A DNA stretch of 64,000 bases from an uncultured Nitrospirota bacterium (GTDB taxonomy: Bacteria > Nitrospirota > Nitrospiria > Nitrospirales > UBA8639): NCBI GenBank assembly GCA_937139405.1, contig CAKZPV010000003.1, positions 248,001 through 312,000 on the forward strand. The letters run 5' to 3'. Shown one piece after another: positions 18,292-27,385 of the stretch. Made by a program: the position numbers and the translations under genes. Under the pieces are notes generated by a model. It was not told the origin of the DNA and searched no databases. It saw only the letters and a list, made by a program, of their open reading frames with translations. Every line of letters starts with the position of its first letter. The first letter of the stretch is position 1.

Positions 18292-18942
18292 ATGCCACAA
18301 CCAATCATACTTTCTCAATTGCTTGTTATAGTGGTCTTGATTGGAACGACGTCAGGGGAAGTAACCCCTTTCCAAGCGGATATACTCCCAGATTTAAGAC
18401 ATCTTAATGATGATAACTACATCCTCCTTAGACCTATTACATATTCAAGCAGCTCCGGGAGAACCCAAAAATACAGCATTACCGTTCCCCGAGGATTTGT
18501 AACTGACCTCGCAAGCATTCCATGGGGTGTACAACCCTTTGTGCCCAAGACAGACTCGCACAGTAGCCCAGCAATTCTTCATGATTATCTCTACTGGGAA
18601 CAGGCGTGTAGTCCTGAAGAGTCCGACGCCTTGTTTCAATTGGAGCTGGAAGATGCCCAGGTGGGGTGCTTTAGAAGATGGTTAATCGACGTTGGACTTG
18701 GGATCGGTGGCGAGAATGCATGGGATGAGAACAAAGAAAAAAGGGAGCAAGGTTACATCAAAATCATTCCAGAGAATAATATCCCATGTGATCCTGGAAA
18801 GCCTTGTGACACCAATATTCGCTGGGGAGGGTTCCAACAACGATTGTATAACGAAGGGGTTCGCCGCACGCTACCTCCTATAAATCAGACATCGCCAAGT
18901 TATTGTGCTGCGGGGAACCTGGCGGAAGACAAAACTGAATAA
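18292..18942 (+). CDS. DUF1353 family protein, possibly exported
   Basis: 216 aa from the ATG at 18292, chosen because GGGAGG lies just upstream. N-terminal hydrophobic stretch (IILSQLLVIVVLIGTTSG) may be a signal peptide. DUF1353 pattern: VPRGFVTDLASIPWGVQPF, then SPAILHDYLYWEQ with the conserved His-Asp, and SDALFQLELED. DUF1353 is found in phage and bacterial proteins; a peptidase-like role has been suggested but is not established. Contains a Cys-rich NNIPCDPGKPCDTN stretch near the C-terminus. Confidence 0.7.
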   Translation: MPQPIILSQLLVIVVLIGTTSGEVTPFQADILPDLRHLNDDNYILLRPITYSSSSGRTQKYSITVPRGFVTDLASIPWGVQPFVPKTDSHSSPAILHDYLYWEQACSPEESDALFQLELEDAQVGCFRRWLIDVGLGIGGENAWDENKEKREQGYIKIIPENNIPCDPGKPCDTNIRWGGFQQRLYNEGVRRTLPPINQTSPSYCAAGNLAEDKTE

Positions 18943-19573
18943 GAATATATATTTAAGGCAAATCTATTCACTGTTTACTTTTTTAGCCCACTAAACCTCA
19001 ACTCCAGAACCTCTGTATCCATCCAAAATCTTGATTTCCCTTCTTTAGAATTAAAGAGAATCATGATTACCAAGCTTATCTCAGGCGGTCAACCAAGGCG
19101 CGGACCGTGGTGGACTCGATGCAGCTATTCCCTGTGGGCTACCTCATGGGGAATGGTGTCCAAAAGGACGCATAGCGGAAGATGGTGTCAGAGCCCTAAG
19201 TAACACCTCAAAGAGTTGCTTGCCGAAAGGTCTTTGCCTCGCACTCAGGCCAATGTGATTGATTCCGATGCCACTGTCATCTTCACCTATGATCCGCCGT
19301 CGGGTGGTTCCTTGAAGACTATCACCTACGTGCATCGTCCCGAGAAGCCATGGCATGAAGTGGATCTGTTACACACCACGCTGAAGCAAGCAGTGAAAGA
19401 TAACATGATGTGGCTCGCTGGTGATGAGGAATGGAATGACTATGATGAGTATGTGGTCTCTCCTTCTCCAATAGAGTGCATACTTAATGTCGCTGGGTCA
19501 CGACAGAGCCAAGCCCAAGGAATTCAGGAAACAGTGTTTCGTCTGGCGGTGAAGGTGTTGCTGAAAGTGAACA
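18943..19573. other. Region without a convincing gene
   Basis: A plus-strand frame (19216-19611, TTG start, no ribosome binding site) could be read, but it overlaps the end of the better supported minus-strand gene at 19762. It may be a decayed remnant. No RNA gene or repeat recognised. Confidence 0.35.
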
Positions 19574-19762
19574 TTACCTCCAAACATTTTCAATATTTGC
19601 GTGAAGTGTGATGGATCGTACGACCTCACGAGTGTTGGTGGAATGGGTAGTGATTCTGGCGGTGGAGGATTGAGGTGCTGGAGCCGAGATCTGGACAAAT
19701 GCTGGCCCCATGGTCATCCCACACAGCAATACTGTCATGACGACATGCTGAGACATTCTCAT
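19574..19762 (-). CDS. Small exported protein, third gene of a minus-strand set
   Basis: 62 aa. Strong ribosome binding site AAAAGGAGG 7 nt before the ATG and a signal-peptide-like start (QHVVMTVLLCGMTMGPAFVQ). The mature part is Ser/Thr-rich with no known motif. It begins 30 bp after the stop of the preceding hypothetical gene, so they are probably co-transcribed. It may be shortened by a frameshift, since the strand remains open in another frame to 19498. Confidence 0.45.
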   Translation of the reverse strand: MRMSQHVVMTVLLCGMTMGPAFVQISAPAPQSSTARITTHSTNTREVVRSITLHANIENVWR

Positions 19763-19792
19763 AGGTAATCCTCCTTTTGAACAGATAGGGTT

Positions 19793-20548
19793 TCACTTGA
19801 CGAGATCCGGAAGCGTGTGAGCTCGTCTACTCCGGCCACCTTCCACAATGCTTTCCCTTATGCATCGTCCGTTTTTTCTCGCATAGGTGAATCGGGTCTC
19901 AGATGGCAACCCCCATTGACTCGATCGGTCTCTGGCTATTTCGCTATCTTCATTGGCTGCATTCGACAGTGCCACGAGTTCCGCAATCAGACGCTGATAC
20001 AACCAATCGTCGAGGTGTAAAAATCCATCTTGTGTCAGTAATCGATAGTTTGGCGACGCGTGAAAACGGTGCATGAGTCCGTGTTTGATTTCGACACCTC
20101 CCATTATTTCCTCTGGAGGAACACGATCGTCGAGTGTCGGCGATCGCTTGCCGAAAAGGTAGACATACCCGTCCTGTTGACGTTCCGTTTCGGCCAACAA
20201 CAGATCTGGGTCGTTCACTGAATGTTTGCAAATCACACCCGCAAGGAATTCTAAGAAGGATGGATTTTGTTCGAACGATTCTGGGTTGAACTTGTCCGGC
20301 CCGTTCGTCAGTTCTCCCATGACCGCTTCAGGTGGTACCCCGTTCGCCAAGGCGTGCTCGTATGGAAGTGGTGATGCATAGTAGGCCTGCGCTCCATCTT
20401 CATTCGTGACATCGTAGATGAAAATTTTGTCGGGAAATTTTGTCACGACAGTCGGGGCTACGTCAGGTTTCGGATTACCGAACTGCGAGAAGATGCTAGT
20501 AAACAAGTCAAACCCTTGATATAGATTGGAGAAAGTGTTGGCTAGCAT
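19793..20548 (-). CDS. Hypothetical protein
   Basis: 251 aa from the ATG at 20548, preceded by AAAGGACGG; the longer frame to 20584 begins before that site. Not recognised. Acidic N-terminal half (VTKFPDKIFIYDVTNEDGAQAYYASPL) and a basic C-terminus. The phrases GVPPEAVMGELTNG and RVPPEEIMGGVEIKHG look like an internal repeat. No signal peptide, membrane span or catalytic motif. Middle gene of a set with the 28-aa membrane peptide upstream and the small exported protein downstream. Confidence 0.6.
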   Translation of the reverse strand: MLANTFSNLYQGFDLFTSIFSQFGNPKPDVAPTVVTKFPDKIFIYDVTNEDGAQAYYASPLPYEHALANGVPPEAVMGELTNGPDKFNPESFEQNPSFLEFLAGVICKHSVNDPDLLLAETERQQDGYVYLFGKRSPTLDDRVPPEEIMGGVEIKHGLMHRFHASPNYRLLTQDGFLHLDDWLYQRLIAELVALSNAANEDSEIARDRSSQWGLPSETRFTYARKNGRCIRESIVEGGRSRRAHTLPDLVK

Positions 20549-20584
20549 TGGTTCCCGTCCTTTCTTGTTCAAGAAATCTGGCAA

Positions 20585-20671
20585 TCAGCGTGGCTCTCTC
20601 CACAGGAGATAAAGGGAGAACACCCCCACAAGGGCAGTGAGAGTTCCGATGATCATTCGTGTCCAGTCCAT
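20585..20671 (-). CDS. 28-residue single-span membrane peptide
   Basis: Read directly: MDWTRMIIGTLTALVGVFSL followed by YLLWREPR and a TGA stop. One transmembrane helix with a basic tail. AAGGAG stands 6 nt before the ATG, and the next gene starts 36 bp later on the same strand, with its own site inside the gap. Small size limits confidence; composition, ribosome binding site and spacing all fit a real gene. Confidence 0.5.
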   Translation of the reverse strand: MDWTRMIIGTLTALVGVFSLYLLWREPR

Positions 20672-20897
20672 GAGTGGCTCCTTCCAAGTTTGTTGTCGAC
20701 TTTCTGCTAATATTTTTGATTAGAGCAACCTTAATGCCATGTTCGCACTCACATCGGACTGACTCATGGCCATGCTGCCAACCGATTGATTTATTGACAG
20801 AAATAGGATGGTGGAGAGAAGGAACGGTTCCACCGATTAATGAACAGATCGGTATCTGAACGTGTACACGATGGTCTACAAAAAGGAAGACGTTTGG

Positions 20898-21712
20898 TTA
20901 AGCGCCTGCTACACCAACGGCTTCCGGCAACTCAACTAATTCATGGCTTTCTATAGAAATAAGCCGATAATGAGCAATAGGTCTCCAAGGAAGTTCCCCA
21001 GGTCCATTGAACGATTCAATCAACTTTTCGCTTCGCATCACCTCCAAACCCTGCTTAACCTCGAAGGCTGGAAGCATTTGATCAAGTTGTTGCTGAAGGA
21101 AGGAGTGACCAACGGAATGACCATGCCGATGGATCATGTCGAAAACGGCATACCCAGAGAGCCATCGTGCTTCTTCCTCGCTGGTCCAGCCAGAGACATG
21201 AACGGGTACGCCAAAGTCCCGCCGCTGTCTCAAACGTTCAAAATTACAAAGCTCAGGACGCATCACATACAAGCGAGCGATGGTGGGATCAATGTTGGCT
21301 TTGGTGGCAACAGCGTGGAGGAAAAGGTATTGGGGCTATGTTCCTTCCACCATCCCTGGATCATTTCAAACACCACCTTCAAGACCGTGTTGTGGAGAAA
21401 ACGGGGCAAATCTTCAATGACTTGGAGCGCACGGGCCTGTTGGGCGAGAAGGGATTCTTCCATAAGAAGCTCCTGGCGGAAAAAGACAATCGAAGAAGGA
21501 GATTCGGCCCAACGGGACTATTGAGTAATCTCTAAAAGGATAATTGGCCTTATTCCTTGCGTTCGCGTCCGCGTGGAAGTGGAGATTTCAGAACCGGCAC
21601 CTCCAAACGACCCTCCTGATATCCACCAGAAACGAGCAATGGACTTGTTCCCACTCCCCACATTGGGACGACTGCTCGGCCTTAATAAATTGTTATTGGT
21701 CACCACAGGCAT
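20898..21712 (-). pseudogene. Broken gene of unknown function (in-frame stop plus frameshift)
   Basis: Three minus-strand pieces read as one protein. The middle piece (MEESLLAQQARALQVIEDLP.. to WWKEHSP) shares its frame with the piece ending at the TAG at 21518-21520. The last piece (RLYVMRPELCNFERL.. to LPEAVGVAGA) is in another frame. Adding one C to the run at 21332-21335 joins EHSP to QYLFLHAVATKANIDPTIAR and restores a continuous, well-formed sequence. The N-terminal 60 codons are less protein-like, so the original start may be nearer 21520. Family not recognised. It lies beside transposase relics, in a degraded stretch. Confidence 0.55.
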
Positions 21713-21914
21713 CTCTATCTTCCTCCGTTATCTTGCGGAATAAGCTGAATAAGGCCATTTTGGAATAATTAAAAATCCTTTTTTCGCTTTTTCTGCTTAT
21801 TCCACACCCTCCCTTACATTAAGAACCAACGTTCCGTACTACGACCTGCAATGGGCTGGAAACACACTTCTTTCTGTCTTTAAGACTCGGCAGTAGGTCC
21901 TCATCAAAAATTTT

Positions 21915-22828
21915 GTACATCGTCAACAACTGGTGGTGTAGAACCGGTTAGCCAAAAGACCACAACTGACTCGGAGTGACCGATTGTTCTGGATCTTAGT
22001 CTCTCGAGTTTGGAGTCACCGGTCCAAGGTTCTCATTATTATGCAACTCTAGACGGTCCTTCACTGGCACCGGTATGGGTTTCGACTCTACTGGAACTGG
22101 AAAAGTTGAGGCGAGAAGCTCGATGTCCCTTCATTGCTCAAGAGGTCAGGGAACTTATCCGAAAGATGAGTCAGGACTACTCGTTGTGGGGCGCTTCGAG
22201 GATTCACAGGCAACTGCTGAAATTCGACATTCATGTCTCGCAGTCCACTGTATCCAAATACATGGTTCGACATCGGAAGCCTCCCTCACAATCATGGAAG
22301 ACCTTTCTGAGGAATCATGCTCCTGACCTGGCCTTCTTTGATTGCCGACAGCAACGTTTCGTGTCCTCTCTGTGTTCCTCGTGTTGTGGCATGAACGGTG
22401 TTCGGTGCGACATTTCGCCATTACTGAGCATCCCACGACTGAATGGACGGCACAGCAAGTAGTTGAAGCCTTTCCTATGACACGACCCCAAAGTATGCCT
22501 TGCGGGATCGAATAGAATCTACGGGAGTGATTTTCGACGCAGGATTGTTCTTATGGGTATTAAGCAAGTGTGCACGGCTTCCCGATCTTCGTGGCAGAAT
22601 CCGTCTGACGAGCGGCTCATTGGCTCAGTGGGCCGAGAATGTCTCGACACCTGATCATCTTGAACGCCACGAACCCCCATCGAATCGTACGAAGCTACTT
22701 GGCGTATTACCAGGGGTGTTGGACACATCTTTCTCTTGACAAAGATGCGCAGAAGAACGAGCCAAAGAGTCACCTCAAATGGAAAAGTCCATGCCATTCC
22801 GATGGTCTCAGGCCTGCATCACTATAGT
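21915..22828 (+). pseudogene. Integrase-core (rve/DDE) transposase, degraded by several stops and frameshifts
   Basis: Fragments in all three frames match one familiar insertion-sequence protein in order: NRLAKRPQLTRSDRLFWILV (about 21945-22004), HWHRYGFRLYWNWKS, RELIRKMSQDYSLWGASRIH, VSQSTVSKYMVRHRKPPSQS (22230-22290), EWTAQQVVEAFP, MGIKQVCTASR, RLIGSVGRECLD, then THLSLDKDAQK near 22740. Multiple stops and shifts make it non-functional. The ORF at 22010-22462 is one surviving piece, not a gene. No terminal inverted repeats were identified with confidence. Confidence 0.75.
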
Positions 22829-22869
22829 CATTGGAGAAAGATGGATGACTAAATGGAAGGGACAAGAGA

Positions 22870-24528
22870 GTGATTGATCCTATACTCAGGAAAAGTGACA
22901 ATCAAAAGTCAGACGGTCTCACTTCACTTGCCAAGGAAGTTTCAAAACCTCTTGATCTCGGTTTCATTCACACATTGAGTCAACTTGTGATACTCAATCG
23001 AATTCACTTTCTTGAAACAGAATCTGAAAACAAGACCATCAAAGCACTTCATGATGCTGGAATAGACATGCGATCAAGGATGATTGCCCTCGATTGTCAG
23101 AACAAGCAACCAACAAAAACCCTTTTCATCGCGGCGCCGATGCATTTGAAAAATCAGTTGGACATCGACACTCATTACCTCCCTCTCTTTAAGCTCTTTG
23201 ACTTAATTATTGTGAACTGGGCAGCCCCTGGTCGATTTGATGTTTTCGGTCCAAGCTTGAAGACTCAAGAGCAGATCATCGATGGTCTGGTAGGTTGTGA
23301 CCTTACATTGGATACCGGGAGCACAAATTATCTCAGAAGATCCTGTGATAATTTGGTCAACTCCAAATTTATTTATGTGCTCAGCCGAACGAATAGAACC
23401 GCATTACAAATACCTCGCTTAAATCGTCTTCTGAATTACTTATCTTATTGCCTATTGCAATTTTCTCTCTGCAAAACGAACCTTTTACTTTGGGGGTATG
23501 ATCTCTCAAACAACAGACAAGCTCACCAATGGAAGAAGCGAGAGCAAGCGATCATCGCCGAGCGAAACGATGTGGTGGAAGCGAATTTCGAAAATGAGAG
23601 AGAAGGGGTCATTGCCACGATTTCCTGTTCGAACGAAACCATCGCGTTTGTGAACCCTGTCTATGCCCAACGATTTTTTCAGCGATATAGGAATTCAATC
23701 AGAAATTATTGGCTTGACTTAGGTTCCTGGGAAGATCTCGCGATTTGCTCCTTTAAGCCCGAGAACGCTCCTTTTCAACTCAATGAACAACTCATCGCGA
23801 AGATTCCGCAAAAACGAGGACTGGTCCTGTCAACCCTAATGTTCAACGACTTTATCCATCTTGAACCGTGGATAGAACACTATCGGAATCAAGGAGTTTC
23901 TCATTTCTTACTTTATTATAATGATTCGAGAGTTCCGGCTACATTGATGCAGCTCGATCGCGTAAATGAAGACATCACCATCATACCATGGCCCATAGCA
24001 TATTATTACCGCAACTCATTAGCGGGTAAACCCCAGTGGCATCTCGGACAGCCAGCAGCTCTCCACCATAGCCTCGTTACGTGCCAAAAAAAGTCTTTAG
24101 GCGAAGCTATCCTTTATGTAGATATTGATGAATATGTCGTGGGTTCACCAAAACTCTCCCACCTCCTTGAGCAAAACAGAAATGAATGGCTTTTCCCGAA
24201 CGTTTGGGCTTCGTGCTCACAATATCCCCCCACGATTAACTCCGATGTACAGATCGATGTCACAACAAATTTAAGCGAACTTCCTCGGAGAAAATCGATG
24301 TTTAGGATTCAGGGGGCAACGAGAAGAAACAACCACGGGAGTGGCAATCCTGCGCTTTTGAGCCAAGACCATCTAATGCTACACTTTGGAAACCTTGGTA
24401 CTTCGATTAACAACGACAGAAGACAGAAAACGAACTTTTTACGCATCAATTCGTTGGATCGAGCGCATGCGATCAGACAGGTTTTCGAGAAATATGAAAT
24501 GGAAATGAAGACAGGTCCGAAACCATGA
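22870..24528 (+). CDS. Glycosyltransferase, GT92/DUF23-like
   Basis: 552 aa, GTG start with no strong ribosome binding site. The C-terminal half carries the GT92-like fold signals: LVLSTLMFNDFIHLEPWIEH, YRNQGVSHFLLYYNDS, and the DxD-type metal/nucleotide-sugar site ILYVDIDEYV. The N-terminal half (about 1-300) is a separate domain of unknown type (LFKLFDLIIVNWAAPGRFDV). No membrane span, so probably cytoplasmic, transferring a sugar to surface glycan or an effector. It lies between two relics of the same transposase, suggesting acquisition by transposition or a hot spot. Family call is good; acceptor unknown. Confidence 0.7.
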   Translation: MIDPILRKSDNQKSDGLTSLAKEVSKPLDLGFIHTLSQLVILNRIHFLETESENKTIKALHDAGIDMRSRMIALDCQNKQPTKTLFIAAPMHLKNQLDIDTHYLPLFKLFDLIIVNWAAPGRFDVFGPSLKTQEQIIDGLVGCDLTLDTGSTNYLRRSCDNLVNSKFIYVLSRTNRTALQIPRLNRLLNYLSYCLLQFSLCKTNLLLWGYDLSNNRQAHQWKKREQAIIAERNDVVEANFENEREGVIATISCSNETIAFVNPVYAQRFFQRYRNSIRNYWLDLGSWEDLAICSFKPENAPFQLNEQLIAKIPQKRGLVLSTLMFNDFIHLEPWIEHYRNQGVSHFLLYYNDSRVPATLMQLDRVNEDITIIPWPIAYYYRNSLAGKPQWHLGQPAALHHSLVTCQKKSLGEAILYVDIDEYVVGSPKLSHLLEQNRNEWLFPNVWASCSQYPPTINSDVQIDVTTNLSELPRRKSMFRIQGATRRNNHGSGNPALLSQDHLMLHFGNLGTSINNDRRQKTNFLRINSLDRAHAIRQVFEKYEMEMKTGPKP

Positions 24529-24959
24529 TGACCTCAATTCGAATCTACAGAGGAATAGAAAATTAATTGTTTCAATTGGCATTTGGACATTTTTTTATCC
24601 ATCACCTTTAAAGCAGAAGTCGGATTGAATGCTTTCTAGGCATGAGCGAGCTTGCGGTGAGTGTCAAGATTCTTGCCAACCCGCGCGCCGTTGCAAACCC
24701 CGGCCCTCATTCGACGGATTCTTCCAGGCAGTCTAATCCCTAAGGGTTTAAAAGGCTTCCTCCCCGATTCTGGTTTAGTGTCTGAGCCATCCCTTCTATC
24801 CATCCATCTTTCTCGAAAGACTTGAATATTTCCACTCATTTCGGCACTTTTTTAGTCATGACGAATCTACTCAAATAGCAAGATGGGATCACGTTGCTCA
24901 ATGTACGGAGAGTGCCTTGACTATCTGATGATTTGGAAGAAAACGCAGCTTCAGTAAGT
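24529..24959. other. Degraded intergenic stretch
   Basis: No convincing gene. A 67-codon minus-strand frame (24636-24839) is Arg/Gly-rich, lacks a ribosome binding site, and is probably chance or a repeat-type sequence. Confidence 0.4.
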
Positions 24960-25130
24960 TTTACTAAACTACTTGTTCTACATCCAGGAGTGTTAGACGC
25001 ATGTTTCCTCTCAATGAAGGATTACCTGAAAAGCGAGAGAAAGAGTTGCCCGAAATGAAGAAGATGTATGCCGTCTCGATAGTCGGGGAATTGCACAACC
25101 GCGATACTCAGACGCGTGGCGTGAGGACTT
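24960..25130 (+). pseudogene. Second relic of the same transposase (C-terminal part only)
   Basis: 24970-25030 aligns with 22690-22750: CTACTTG, CCAGG.GTGTT.GAC.CAT.TTTC recur in the same order and spacing. The following bases continue the homology (AGTTGCCCGAAATG.., GGGGAATTGCACAACCG). Only the protein's C-terminal part is left, with stops. Same orientation as the first relic, on the other side of the glycosyltransferase gene. Confidence 0.55.
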
Positions 25131-25228
25131 CATGGCCATTTGAAGACGATGGTTGAATAGATAGAAGGGTTCAGGCGAAGTGATAATGCATTATTGGCTT
25201 ATGATACATTTGACGACTTGGAGCAAAA

Positions 25229-25260
25229 AATCCTCTGTGAGGGCTGGCTCACAGAGGATT
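25229..25260 (-). terminator. Rho-independent terminator of the OmpH/Skp gene
   Basis: Perfect 13-bp stem AATCCTCTGTGAG / CTCACAGAGGATT with a 6-nt loop. On the minus strand it is followed by a T run (TTTTTT), 28 bp after the stop codon of the OmpH-like gene. Confidence 0.9.
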
Positions 25261-25288
25261 GTCGGTAAGATGGTGTGAGTGGAAGTTG

Positions 25289-25870
25289 TTATTTGAAGCG
25301 TTTATTGAATTCTTTAATGACTTCGTTGGTGAGATCTAATCCGTCTCGATGATAGAGGACAATTTTGAGTGTGGTTTCGCTTCCTTTATCAATGACCACG
25401 TCGAAGCCATGTCGTTTTGCCACGATACTTGTGGCTTCTTCAATCTTTTTCATGTATTCCTGAACGAGTTCTTTTTGTTTCTGGCCGAGTTCATTCTGAA
25501 ATTCCTGTCCGCGTTTTTGCCATTCTTGAAATTTTTGAGTAAATCGGTTCTGTTTAGAATCTTGCTCATCGGCACTCAACGTTCCTTTTGTGGCCTCCAA
25601 ATCTTTTTGAAGCTTCTCTAATTCTTTTTGGTCGTTTTTCATGACCGTCTCTCGAGCTTGCGCATGTTCTTTGAGGCCAGCTAAAGCTCGACTGCCAGCC
25701 TTGGATTTTTCGATGACCAATTGAGGGTCGATGACTCCTACGCGAAATGAACTTTTCTTGGAAGCGGCCAGAGCCAATTCTCCAGTGAATCCAAGAACAC
25801 ATAATCCTACGATCATGACCGTGCAAAGTTGTTTGAATCCTTGAACGTTCGACCACATCGTCTTCATCAT
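25289..25870 (-). CDS. OmpH/Skp-family periplasmic chaperone
   Basis: 193 aa. Signal peptide about 1-35 (FKQLCTVMIVGLCVLGFTGELALA). Mature protein opens FRVGVIDPQLVIEKSKAG, the usual Skp beta-strand start. A long charged coiled coil follows (about 60-150, with QKELEKLQKDLEATK and the second arm GQKQKELVQEYMKKIEEA). It closes with the strand segment GFDVVIDKG..TLKIVLYHRDGLDLTNEVIKEF. Skp holds unfolded outer-membrane proteins in the periplasm. The gene stands alone here, away from bamA and lpxD, with its own strong terminator. Ribosome binding site AGAGGAA before the ATG. Confidence 0.85.
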   Translation of the reverse strand: MMKTMWSNVQGFKQLCTVMIVGLCVLGFTGELALAASKKSSFRVGVIDPQLVIEKSKAGSRALAGLKEHAQARETVMKNDQKELEKLQKDLEATKGTLSADEQDSKQNRFTQKFQEWQKRGQEFQNELGQKQKELVQEYMKKIEEATSIVAKRHGFDVVIDKGSETTLKIVLYHRDGLDLTNEVIKEFNKRFK

Positions 25871-26078
25871 AGATATTCCTCTAATTAATTAAGGATGAGA
25901 TTGTGTGAGCCCACTCGACCGCAGGAGGGTAGGAGACTCTATGTAAACCCCGTGAGGGTAACGAGGCTGCTTCAGCCTGTCAAGCCGGAGTTGTAGCCAT
26001 TTCTAGAATAAAGAGTTTTGGTATAATCCCGTTGTTTGGCCCACGAACTTTCTTGAATGGTGAGTTAGGAGCGATCAA

Positions 26079-26735
26079 TTGCTTCCCTTGAAAATCGCGT
26101 GTTTCGGCGATAGCTTGACCTTGGGGTATCTCTCCCCAACGTTGGATTCGCCATTTCCAGAAAATATTCCTTATGGGTCCTATCTGCAAGAATGGTTGGG
26201 GCCAAACGGAGATGTCGTTGTTTATGGTGTATGCGGCGAGACAACCGCGAATATGCGGGATCGATTTCAATCACATATACTTGATTCGCTGCCTCAAGTG
26301 GTTATTATTCTTGGAGGAACGAATGATTTAAGTGTGAGTATCTCTTCTGCCGCAATACTGGCAAACCTGCAGTTCTTTTATGAGGAAGCTCAAGCACATG
26401 GAATCCTGCCAGTGGCTGTGACCGTGCCTTCTTTACGAGAGGATGTTTGGCGAGATGAGGTTTCTGCAGGTTCCCAATCCAAGCCTGGAATCAGCATTAC
26501 TCTTGAGCATGCTATCGCTCAACGCGTGATGTTGAATCAATCGATTAAAGAGCTTGGCCGTCAGAGAAATTTTCCGGTGGTGGATTGGTTTACGGAAACT
26601 TGTGAGCCGATGCACCAAGCATTAGCCTTAGAATATTCCAATGATGGCTTGCACCTGACCACAACAGGTTACCACAAGCTGGCTGAATTGATTTGGAGTC
26701 AAGTATTGCAAGATCTGACAAAACAGTCAGATTAA
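26079..26735 (+). CDS. GDSL-family arylesterase/lysophospholipase (TesA-like)
   Basis: 218 aa. SGNH hydrolase blocks in order: block I ACFGDSLTLG with the nucleophile Ser; block II YGVCGETTANM with Gly; block III LGGTNDLS with Asn; block V YSNDGLHLTTTGY with Asp and His. No signal peptide is evident from this start (MLPLKIACFGDS), so it may be cytoplasmic, unlike E. coli TesA. Lone gene between OmpH and FmdB. Substrate range unknown. Confidence 0.85.
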   Translation: MLPLKIACFGDSLTLGYLSPTLDSPFPENIPYGSYLQEWLGPNGDVVVYGVCGETTANMRDRFQSHILDSLPQVVIILGGTNDLSVSISSAAILANLQFFYEEAQAHGILPVAVTVPSLREDVWRDEVSAGSQSKPGISITLEHAIAQRVMLNQSIKELGRQRNFPVVDWFTETCEPMHQALALEYSNDGLHLTTTGYHKLAELIWSQVLQDLTKQSD

Positions 26736-26809
26736 TGTGTTATTTTCTACAATAGACAGCGCTGACGATTATTAAATAAGTCAGAGATGGTGAGGTAGGT
26801 ATTGTTTGG

Positions 26810-27274
26810 TTAGGAGCTTGAATTCGCTGAGGAGGAGGAAGTCGATGCACTTGATCCAGAAGAACCTTCAGAGCCTGAAGACGAGGATGTATTTGATGCG
26901 CTTGGCGAGCTGGATGGACTTGGTGTAGTCGAACTGCTCCCACTCTCGCTACTACTCTTGTCCGATGAGCCGTCACTATTGGATTTGCTCTCTGAATTTC
27001 CCTTGTCCTCAGTTTGGGATGCAGAGCTTTTCACTTCGGTTTTCTCTCCTTTATTCTCCGGTTTGGCATTGGGATCTTTGAGTTTATCGGAGTAGTCGGT
27101 CACATACCATCCAGTTCCCTTAAACATGATTGCTGGAGCAGAAATGATTTTATTGACTGGTTTGGCTTCCGCACAGCCCAATTGGTCACAGGTTTGGATT
27201 GAGGGGTCCGTCATTTTTTGTTGAAGCTCAAACCGTTTGGCACAACTGGTACATTCATATTCGTAAATCGGCAC
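26810..27274 (-). CDS. FmdB-family zinc-ribbon protein with long Ser-rich tail
   Basis: 154 aa. N-terminal FmdB/CxxC_CxxC_SSSS domain: MPIYEYECTSCAKRFEL, then TCDQLGC, and VNKIISAPAIMFKGTGWYVTDY. From about residue 85 to the end the protein is low complexity, almost all Ser, Gly, Thr, Pro and Asn. FmdB-type proteins are putative regulators with a single zinc ribbon. A Ser tail is common in the family but this one is about half the protein. Next gene upstream on the strand is the aminotransferase, 110 bp away. Confidence 0.85.
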   Translation of the reverse strand: MPIYEYECTSCAKRFELQQKMTDPSIQTCDQLGCAEAKPVNKIISAPAIMFKGTGWYVTDYSDKLKDPNAKPENKGEKTEVKSSASQTEDKGNSESKSNSDGSSDKSSSESGSSSTTPSPSSSPSASNTSSSSGSEGSSGSSASTSSSSANSSS

Positions 27275-27385
27275 CTGAGACCTCCTCTATGCAAACAATG
27301 TCAAATTTTCACAAGGTAAGATATTAGGATGTAGATAAGGCATTTTTTCTTCAGGTCAAGAGGAATTTCAATCATTTCTAGCGGC

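Noticed and set aside
19216-19611. 131-aa plus-strand frame starting with TTG
   Set aside because: No ribosome binding site, a stop five codons upstream, and overlap with a minus-strand gene that has a strong site; could be a decayed gene but not supportable.
20943-21524. 193-aa plus-strand frame
   Set aside because: It is opposite the broken minus-strand gene, whose repaired reading is more protein-like; the C-terminal part of this frame is a Trp/Arg/Ser-rich shadow.
22010-22462. 150-aa ORF taken as a gene
   Set aside because: It is one frame of a transposase whose other parts are in the other frames with stops between; a relic, not an active gene.
24636-24839. 67-aa Arg-rich minus-strand frame
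   Set aside because: No ribosome binding site and lies in a degraded transposon region; could be a repeat sequence.
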